From Candidatus Enterococcus huntleyi (GTDB lineage Bacteria; Bacillota; Bacilli; Lactobacillales; Enterococcaceae): a DNA stretch of 59,200 nucleotides. Position 1 is the first letter of the stretch. The number at the start of each line of letters is the position of its first letter. The stretch is from assembly GCF_009933175.1 (NCBI RefSeq), contig NZ_MAEJ01000002.1, positions 1 through 59,200 on the forward strand, given 5' to 3'. Positions 53,396 to 59,200 of the stretch are shown in pieces. The notes below the pieces were generated by a model. The model ran no database searches. It was not told the origin of the DNA and saw only the letters and a program-made list of their open reading frames with translations. A program made the position numbers and the translations under genes.

Positions 53396-54007
53396 ATGAA
53401 ATTCACACAAAAACAATTTTACAATCCTTCTTCGCAAACGCACATGCGCGATTCACAGTCAACTCAACAGAAAAATACGATTTGGCATTGGGCCACGTTA
53501 TTTCTTTTTGCCTGCTTAGTAGTTGCTTCACCAATCCAACAACTATTAATCTTACTAGGTTTCGTGGCCTTTAGCGCGATCATTAAAGGCCCACTGATGA
53601 TTCTCTGGGGGACCTTATATGCCTTTTTAATCGGCTTATTTCCGCCGCTCGCCTTGGCTATTTCACTGCTGTTTCTGCTCCTACAAATCGGTGATTTCGT
53701 CAAAACTTGGCGCGTCTATCTCGTGGGTGGCTTCTTTTACCTCTATCCATTAGTCACTATGCTGCTCCATCAATTTGTTTTCCCAGATGCACAATGGTTC
53801 CTATTAGTCGCCTTAACCTCAGGACTCACAGGATTACATTTTCTGCTAAATTGGTTATATAAAGAGTCTGTGCTTAGCCGTTCCATGGCCTTTTTCTTAC
53901 TAGGCTTACCTTACGACTTCTTATTACTCTTATTGCCTCGTTCCTTCAAAAAGAAACACAACCTTGGCAAAAATTCCGTCGCTGCACCACGCAGCATTCG
54001 ACGCTAA
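53396..54007 (+). CDS. Membrane protein of unknown function
   Basis: 203 residues with a polar N-terminal 28 residues, then about five or six membrane segments, and a strongly basic C-terminus (FKKKHNLGKNSVAAPRSIRR, within 185-203). The ATG at 53396 is chosen because AAGGAG lies 9 nt upstream. I do not recognise the family. It is convergent with the transglutaminase operon across a shared hairpin and divergent from the permease, so context offers no function. Confidence 0.7.
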   Translation: MKFTQKQFYNPSSQTHMRDSQSTQQKNTIWHWATLFLFACLVVASPIQQLLILLGFVAFSAIIKGPLMILWGTLYAFLIGLFPPLALAISLLFLLLQIGDFVKTWRVYLVGGFFYLYPLVTMLLHQFVFPDAQWFLLVALTSGLTGLHFLLNWLYKESVLSRSMAFFLLGLPYDFLLLLLPRSFKKKHNLGKNSVAAPRSIRR

Positions 54008-54017
54008 AATAAAACGA

Positions 54018-54072
54018 AAAGCTACTACCTACTGATACAAGATTATTCTTACTATCAGTAGGCAGTAGCTTC
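54018..54072. terminator. Terminator after the small membrane protein gene
   Basis: AAGCTACTACCTACTGATA pairs with TATCAGTAGGCAGTAGCTT (one mismatch) and is followed by CTTTTTT on the + strand. It may also stop the convergent operon. Confidence 0.88.
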
Positions 54073-54172
54073 TTTTTTGCTGAATTTGAGATGACTGTCT
54101 AATCAATAATCAGCAGTAATCCACTCCCACAGCATGATGTTTATCCCAAGTGACTATCCTTTTTGATACGCT

Positions 54173-56629
54173 CTATTTTTCTTTGCTGAACTGTCTGAAT
54201 AAACGTTGGAATTTCCAATGACTGATACCTTTCGCCGTCTGCTTCAAGAGCAACTGACTGTCTGTGGCTTTTTCTTGACTGTACAAATACCTTTCGTAAT
54301 CCAGTGTCAGCATGTAAAAGTCCTGGTTCAACGCAGGAATTTGGCTTTCCACCAGCTGGGCATATTCTTGTAACGGTTGCCCCTCTGCACGTGGAATCAA
54401 ACGTGCCAATCTTCTTAACAGGTACGGATAAGCGATTCTCAGTGGCTCTTGCGACACCGCGCTAACTATCACGACCACTAAATAAATGTGTTCTCTATAG
54501 AACAGTCCACCTAATAATAATAGTAACAGGCTAATTAATGCTACTATCAGCCAGCCATTTGAAGCAACTGGATTGTCTGTTGAACCTGCTGTTGCACGAT
54601 CACTAGTTGTCGTACTTTCTTCTGGTGCTGAGGTGCTACTCGATGAACTCGTTGTGCTTTCGCTGGTTTCTGCAGATGATGCTTGAGGTGGCACGGTCTC
54701 ACTCGGCGTCGTTTCTTGATTAGTCGCTTCCAGTGGTTGTACAAATGAAGGCGTTGGCTCAAAAGGTAACCAACCGTAGCCGTCAAAATAGACCTCCACC
54801 CACGAATGGGCATCCGTATTACGCACGGTATATTTGAGCAATCCATCCTCTAAGGTCGTCGCTGTTCCCGGCGCAAAGCCTTTTGCCCAACGGGTCGGAA
54901 TATCTAACGTACGCAATAAAATCACCATCGCTGACGAAAAATTATCACAATAACCAACCTTCGATTCAAACAAGAATTGATCCACATAATCCTGGCCTTC
55001 TTTTGTATACATTGCATCCAATTTAGAATAACGGAAATTCCCTGACCGCTTCAAATACGATTCAATCGCCAGCACCCGATCAATCTGCGTATCCTGATCC
55101 TCCGTCAACTCTTTGGCCAACTGAGACACCCGCTCCGGTAAATATTCCGGCAGCTGCACATAAAGTAATCGGTTATTCGCATCGCTGGATTCACCAGCAT
55201 ATTCTTCATCGTATTCACCGTCGTATTCCTCGCCATATTGATTAGCGTATTCCTCATCATACTCAGTAGCCCCATAGCCACTGCCAGTTGAAGCATTGAG
55301 ATTCCCATTCCCAAAAGCCGCCAATTCATCGGTCGTATAGCTCAAATTTTGAACACTCATGGTCACTGAATTATCCGCTGAATCCGTCTGGCTGTCTAAA
55401 CGTCTAACCTCCGGCTGATAAGTATATTGGTCATCAACCGCCGACTTGTATACCTCCATTTTGGCATACGGCAAAGGGATATACGACGTTGGTTGGGCAA
55501 ATTGAAGCGTGATCGTCTCCTCATCCTCCAATTGACCGCTGTAATCTGGATAAGGTAAATCCATCGCGGCATAGTTTGGAAAAATCACCGTTGGCTCCGT
55601 GACAGTCGAATCTATCCAGCCCGTTCCAGTGTAAATCGCCTTACTATCCACCCGCCAATAATGCGCACTCTTCTGCGTCGCCTCAAAGACAATCTGATCA
55701 TCATCTGAGATTGGGCCACCTAGATGCTCACTATTTTCACTAAACCCTGTTTTCAACGTGATTTGTTGGCCACTTTGTTGAATATACTGATACAAGCCTT
55801 TCTCCTGTAGAAAAGTTCTCAGATTCGCCGTATGTTCAAGAATTGGCGCCTTCAGGTCAGTCTTCGGTAAGAATATCGCTGCTACACAAAGGACTAGCAG
55901 AATGACCCCCACCTGAACCAACCCTCTCATGCGAAGTTTCCCACGCTCATTCTCAATCTCAGAGCCATAACTCTGAGATTTAGCAGCTAAATTATCTCTA
56001 CTTTGGTTTAAAGATTTATCTTTGGTTTTGTTTCTATTTTTCTTTCTATTTTTCTTTCTAATCGTATTTCTCTCTCTAGTTTCCTCATCCTCTGCTCCAT
56101 ATCCCTGACTCAGGTAATATTTCTGGAAGATGCCTAAGGCTAAGACGAGAATAATTGCCACATCAAACTCTTGCTCATTGTAGAGTGCCAGCATTAGCAA
56201 ATAGACGACAATCATGCCGATGCTGATACCTACTTGCTCGTATTCCACCAATAATTCAATCAGTAGAATCGTCACAACAAATAAGATAATCACGACCACC
56301 GTTGTATACTGACTACCTACTCCTCTGTTGAGAAACAGTTCAGAAATTTGCCGCAGCTGCTGGACGAATGAATCGAGCCAGCTAGTAAATTCGCCACCAG
56401 AAAATGGAAAGAGTAGCATTAAGTTAAGGAAAAAACTCAAACTATAAAAAATAAAGCGCACTAATTTTGACGGAAAAAGTAACGCAGTTAAGCTAATCAA
56501 TCCGATACCAAAAAATTTGGCCAGCTGATTTTCTATGTTATAGACTTCAAAAAATTGATGAAAAGCCAAGACAAAAGCAAGATAAGAGGTCAAGGCTAAG
56601 ACAAATTTAGTCTGAATTCTCGCGCGCAT
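54173..56629 (-). CDS. Transglutaminase-like membrane protein (TgpA/DUF3488 type)
   Basis: 818 residues. Six membrane segments lie in 1-170, a basic Asn/Lys/Arg linker at about 180-215 and another membrane segment near 225-245. A large outside domain follows, with the catalytic core: VGYCDNFSSAM (Cys near 570), TDAHSWVEVYFDGYGW (His near 617, Asp shortly after). A Pro/Ser/Thr linker (about 645-700), a final membrane helix near 705-725 and a cytoplasmic tail complete it. An Glu/Tyr-rich tract (YGEEYDGEYDEEYAGE) precedes the core. The start is ATG 56629 (GGGAGGG upstream), overlapping the DUF58 gene by 23 nt. Likely a surface protease or cross-linking enzyme. Confidence 0.9.
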   Translation of the reverse strand: MRARIQTKFVLALTSYLAFVLAFHQFFEVYNIENQLAKFFGIGLISLTALLFPSKLVRFIFYSLSFFLNLMLLFPFSGGEFTSWLDSFVQQLRQISELFLNRGVGSQYTTVVVIILFVVTILLIELLVEYEQVGISIGMIVVYLLMLALYNEQEFDVAIILVLALGIFQKYYLSQGYGAEDEETRERNTIRKKNRKKNRNKTKDKSLNQSRDNLAAKSQSYGSEIENERGKLRMRGLVQVGVILLVLCVAAIFLPKTDLKAPILEHTANLRTFLQEKGLYQYIQQSGQQITLKTGFSENSEHLGGPISDDDQIVFEATQKSAHYWRVDSKAIYTGTGWIDSTVTEPTVIFPNYAAMDLPYPDYSGQLEDEETITLQFAQPTSYIPLPYAKMEVYKSAVDDQYTYQPEVRRLDSQTDSADNSVTMSVQNLSYTTDELAAFGNGNLNASTGSGYGATEYDEEYANQYGEEYDGEYDEEYAGESSDANNRLLYVQLPEYLPERVSQLAKELTEDQDTQIDRVLAIESYLKRSGNFRYSKLDAMYTKEGQDYVDQFLFESKVGYCDNFSSAMVILLRTLDIPTRWAKGFAPGTATTLEDGLLKYTVRNTDAHSWVEVYFDGYGWLPFEPTPSFVQPLEATNQETTPSETVPPQASSAETSESTTSSSSSTSAPEESTTTSDRATAGSTDNPVASNGWLIVALISLLLLLLGGLFYREHIYLVVVIVSAVSQEPLRIAYPYLLRRLARLIPRAEGQPLQEYAQLVESQIPALNQDFYMLTLDYERYLYSQEKATDSQLLLKQTAKGISHWKFQRLFRQFSKEK

Positions 56630-57626
56630 AGAAGCCCTCCCACTCATGAATTAGTTGACTGTACACCAGCATCGGCATCGACTTTGTAATCCCTACATTG
56701 GCTAACTCGTCAGATAGCTCCGGGAGAAAAAGACACATTCGTCGACCTTTCTTCTCCGGTAATGAAACCAAATTTTCTAGCGGCTGAATCGTCGCATAGT
56801 TTTCCAGCGAGCCGATCCTTTCATCCGTCAGTCCCTCACCAACCAAAATAAATTCAGCTTTTTTCTGATAGGCTTCCGCAATCGTATAAAATAAACTCAA
56901 TGTTTCTTCAAAATAGGGACTCGCTATGCCGTAAAAAACAAACGTCCATTTCACTGAATCCGTCCGTTCATACTCACGTAAGATCAATTCCTGCTTACGA
57001 CTAGAGGTTTTCCAATCAATCTGCTTCAACGAATCCCCCTGCTGATAGGCCCGATAATTCTTAATTAGATACGTGCTTTCTCCCGAATAATCCTGATAGA
57101 TCAGCGTCGAAAGCTCTGCCAAGATCGCTTCTCCTGCCGGATGATGGGCAGGTAAAATCAACCAATCAACCGACAAATCACGTAGACGTTTCTTTTCAAA
57201 CCAACCAAATAAATCTCCGCCGATTTGCTCGATTGGTTGCTTTTTGAGCCACCCTCTACTCATCGGCGTCAGTGACAAATCGATTGTCGTCCGTTGCCCC
57301 AGATAAGTAGCCAGTGTTTGCTGCCGCTTTTCATTAGGCACATGAAAAGTCAGCCATGAAAAAAAGAGCGGTACTGGTAATCGCCGCTGACTCGTTAATG
57401 TAACTGTTAGCTGCTCACCTAGATGAGCCAACCGTCGCTCTTCACTCTTCAATGACAGCCAGGATAATGGGCTTATGAAAGATAAAATCTCCGCAAGCCC
57501 GCCTAAGGTGACAAAAAACAACACCGTCCAGCCTGTATCATTGTTAAATATAATTGCGTAGAACAAGAACACTAGATAAAACAATCCGACCAAGAATAGT
57601 CGGCCAATCATCACTCGTTTGCGCAT
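56607..57626 (-). CDS. DUF58 domain protein
   Basis: 339 residues: two membrane helices (about 8-55), then a soluble region with the DUF58 segment YQQGDSLKQIDWKTSSRKQELILREYE near residues 190-215, part of a vWA-like fold. DUF58 proteins occur with MoxR ATPases and transglutaminases, and are thought to work with them in envelope or assembly functions. Located between moxR and the transglutaminase gene with a 3-nt gap and a 23-nt overlap; GAGGAGGT before the ATG. Confidence 0.92.
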   Translation of the reverse strand: MRKRVMIGRLFLVGLFYLVFLFYAIIFNNDTGWTVLFFVTLGGLAEILSFISPLSWLSLKSEERRLAHLGEQLTVTLTSQRRLPVPLFFSWLTFHVPNEKRQQTLATYLGQRTTIDLSLTPMSRGWLKKQPIEQIGGDLFGWFEKKRLRDLSVDWLILPAHHPAGEAILAELSTLIYQDYSGESTYLIKNYRAYQQGDSLKQIDWKTSSRKQELILREYERTDSVKWTFVFYGIASPYFEETLSLFYTIAEAYQKKAEFILVGEGLTDERIGSLENYATIQPLENLVSLPEKKGRRMCLFLPELSDELANVGITKSMPMLVYSQLIHEWEGFYARENSD

Positions 57627-57629
57627 TCG

Positions 57630-58565
57630 TTACCTCCTCACAGGCACCGGCACATCCGCAATAATTTCATTCAGAATGTCGGTGACGTCGGTCTGGTTCG
57701 TCCGTAATGATTTTAATAAAAGGCGATGTGAAAATACGGCAGGTAAGATAATTTGCAAGTCTCTCGGCGTGACAAACGTCCGTCCCTCAGTCAGTGCATA
57801 GGCCTTTGCTCCGCGAATAAACGCCATGCTACCTCGTGGACTAATCCCCAATTCCACCTGCTTATGCTCGCGACTTTTTTGAACCAATGATAAGGCATAG
57901 CTCGCCACAACTTCATCCAGATAAACTTCATCTACCTGTTGTTTTAAGTAAGCCAACTCAGCAGTATTGATCACTTGATCAATCACCTCAGTCGTTTTCG
58001 GCCGACTCTGCATCAGCTGCAATTCATCCGCCGCCGCAGGATAGCCAATCGTTAATTTAAATAAAAATCGGTCCAACTGAGCTTCCGGTAAAGGATACGT
58101 CCCCTCATAATCAATCGGGTTTTGGGTCGCCATCACGAAGAAATTCTCAGACAACGGGTAAGTCGCGCCATCAATTGTCACAGCCCACTCAGACATCGCC
58201 TCCAATAACGCCGCCTGTGTCCGTGGTGACGTCCGATTAATCTCATCCGCTAACAAAATTGTCGTAAAAATTGGCCCCTGACGAAACTCAAATTGTGTCG
58301 TACGATTATCAAAAATAGAAACCCCTAAAATATCACTCGGCAATAAATCCGGCGTAAACTGAATCCGCGAAAAATCACCATGCACCGCTTTAGCAATCGC
58401 CTTAACCATAACCGTTTTTCCGACACCCGGCACATCTTCAAATAACACATGACCAGACGCTAACATCGCCGCGATCGTTAATTGCACAACCTCGCGCTTG
58501 CCCAATACCACTTTTTCTACTTCATCTATTAAACGTGTAATCTTCAAAAAATGTTCTCTCTCCAA
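57630..58565 (-). CDS. MoxR-family AAA+ ATPase
   Basis: Cytoplasmic chaperone-like ATPase, 311 residues. Walker A is FEDVPGVGKTVM near residue 40, Walker B ILLADEINRTSPRTQAALLEAM near residue 105, sensor 1 MATQNPIDYEGTYPLPEAQLDRF near 150, and an arginine-rich lid domain. Start is a TTG at 58565 with GGGGG 7 nt upstream. First gene of the MoxR-DUF58-transglutaminase operon. Confidence 0.95.
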   Translation of the reverse strand: MEREHFLKITRLIDEVEKVVLGKREVVQLTIAAMLASGHVLFEDVPGVGKTVMVKAIAKAVHGDFSRIQFTPDLLPSDILGVSIFDNRTTQFEFRQGPIFTTILLADEINRTSPRTQAALLEAMSEWAVTIDGATYPLSENFFVMATQNPIDYEGTYPLPEAQLDRFLFKLTIGYPAAADELQLMQSRPKTTEVIDQVINTAELAYLKQQVDEVYLDEVVASYALSLVQKSREHKQVELGISPRGSMAFIRGAKAYALTEGRTFVTPRDLQIILPAVFSHRLLLKSLRTNQTDVTDILNEIIADVPVPVRR

Positions 58566-58867
58566 ATCAATTCCCCCACTTCGGTTCTACTTAATCTTAG
58601 TATTTTTAGCAACATTTGTATTCCTATGTGCACTAATTTTTAACCGCTCATCGAGCTGATTTCGAATCTACTTCCGAACCTACTTTAAGTCTTTTTCCAA
58701 CTTCACTTTTATTACTCACCTTTTTGTATTCGTTCGCTCTCACAATTGATTCTGACATTATGTATATCCTAACGCATTTATAAATTAGAATCTTCTGAAA
58801 ATTCAATGTGATTTCTATATTTTACCATGAAATTAGGATTATAAACTACCTGTTATTCAAATGTAAT

Positions 58868-58903
58868 AAAAAATCCTATCAAATGATGTTTGACAGGATT
58901 TTG
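58868..58903 (-). terminator. Terminator-like hairpin in the right-end spacer
   Basis: AAAATCCT-TCAAA and TTTGA-AGGATTTT pair around TGATG, with T-runs on both strands, the better on the minus strand. It would stop a leftward transcript arriving from beyond the window. Confidence 0.65.
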
Positions 58904-58991
58904 TTTGATTAATAAACAATGTAGTAGCATTCATAATCTCTTTTAGTTTTTATCCCCTCTACTCTCGAGGAAAAATTTCGGACGCAAAAAG

Positions 58992-59200
58992 TTAAGTATA
59001 CTTAATGTTCTACCCTCTTTAACATTTTAAAATTTTTACTGCTCACTAAAAAGAACATCAACAACATTAAGTATACTTAATATTTTTAATTCTAACCAAA
59101 AAAAATCCCGTATATTTAATTTTTTGCCTCTTCACCATTTGAAGAATTTTGATATAATTTTTGACGCTTACTAGCAGAAATACCTGAAAAAATTAAGTAT
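58992..59200. promoter_or_regulatory. Repeated palindrome TTAAGTATACTTAA around a promoter
   Basis: Perfect 14-bp palindromes at 58992-59005 and 59067-59080, and a first half (TTAAGTAT) at 59193-59200 cut by the window end. A rightward promoter (59131-59158) sits between the second and third copies. This looks like an autoregulated control region for a gene to the right; the binding protein is unknown. Confidence 0.55.

Larger units (their letters stand above)
58566..59200. other. Right-end spacer with palindromes and a rightward promoter
   Basis: No gene over 60 codons. It contains a terminator-like hairpin (58868-58903), two full palindromes and one cut palindrome of the type TTAAGTATACTTAA, and a promoter-like TTCACC-N16-TATAAT (59131-59158) reading off the right edge. 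Confidence 0.6.

Noticed and set aside
53368-53574. A 68-codon frame overlapping the start of the small membrane protein gene
   Set aside because: The 204-codon frame has the better-placed AAGGAG and a consistent membrane-protein pattern; the short frame lies in its shadow.
58855-58944. A 25-codon minus-strand peptide starting near 58940
   Set aside because: Weak ribosome binding site, overlaps a terminator hairpin, and does not resemble Fst or other type I toxins.

Overview
The window is a low-GC Gram-positive chromosome segment. The gene set points to the Lactobacillales, most likely Enterococcus or a close relative. Supporting features are a T-box leader before an NhaC-type transporter, TPP and THF riboswitches before salvage genes, ECF vitamin S components, three PTS or PTS-regulator sets, a solitary MsmK-type ATPase, an rnmV-rsmA pair and strong AGGAGG ribosome binding sites. 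Genus is inferred from gene families, not from rRNA. I saw no rRNA, tRNA, CRISPR array or complete insertion sequence.

Layout. 1-1 kb: an acyltransferase on the + strand. 1.3-14.2 kb: a membrane protein of unknown function, then, read leftward from 14.16 kb, a nine-gene cell-surface polysaccharide operon: CapD-type dehydratase, aminotransferase, priming sugar transferase, GT2, GNAT, GT4, EpsG-like polymerase, pyruvyl transferase and Wzx flippase, followed by galU. 15-19.3 kb: a serine recombinase, a lipoprotein, a 3D-domain secreted protein, a CmpB-like membrane protein and repeat-rich spacers. 19.8-23.3 kb: a heterodimeric ABC exporter. 23.4-28 kb: folT with a THF riboswitch, mgsA, msmK, a 1.3-kb non-coding repeat region, and a predicted niacin S component with paired operators. 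28.2-31.8 kb: a TPP-riboswitch-controlled thiamine salvage operon (tenA-thiM-thiD-thiE). 31.9-34.2 kb: tatD-rnmV-rsmA. 34.4 kb: an orphan AbrB/MazE-like antitoxin. 34.8-40.5 kb: a PTS operon (regulator, EIIB, ascorbate-type EIIC, transketolase). 40.8-44.8 kb: adenine deaminase and a T-box-controlled NhaC transporter. 45.5-50.3 kb: a cellobiose/lichenan-type PTS operon whose EIIC gene is broken by a stop codon, with a PTP-like phosphatase. 50.8-53.1 kb: a DUF368 protein and an APC permease. 53.4-58.6 kb: a small membrane protein facing a MoxR-DUF58-transglutaminase operon.

The most unusual content is non-coding. (1) About eight copies of a roughly 105-nt unit lie at 26.16-27.12 kb and 31.34-31.59 kb, with a diverged copy near 45.4 kb. 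Three helices keep their pairing while their sequences change, which is what a conserved RNA or cruciform fold would look like. The second group sits in the leader of the thiamine operon, between its riboswitch terminator and tenA. (2) A second family of 128-144-bp elements (14.82, 16.66, 44.98 and 45.30 kb) has self-complementary ends of 18-20 bp. Those ends differ between elements while part of the centre is shared. One lies directly beside the serine recombinase. (3) A 246-bp tandem duplication carries a perfect terminator-like hairpin in each copy. These three are the best candidates for something undescribed.
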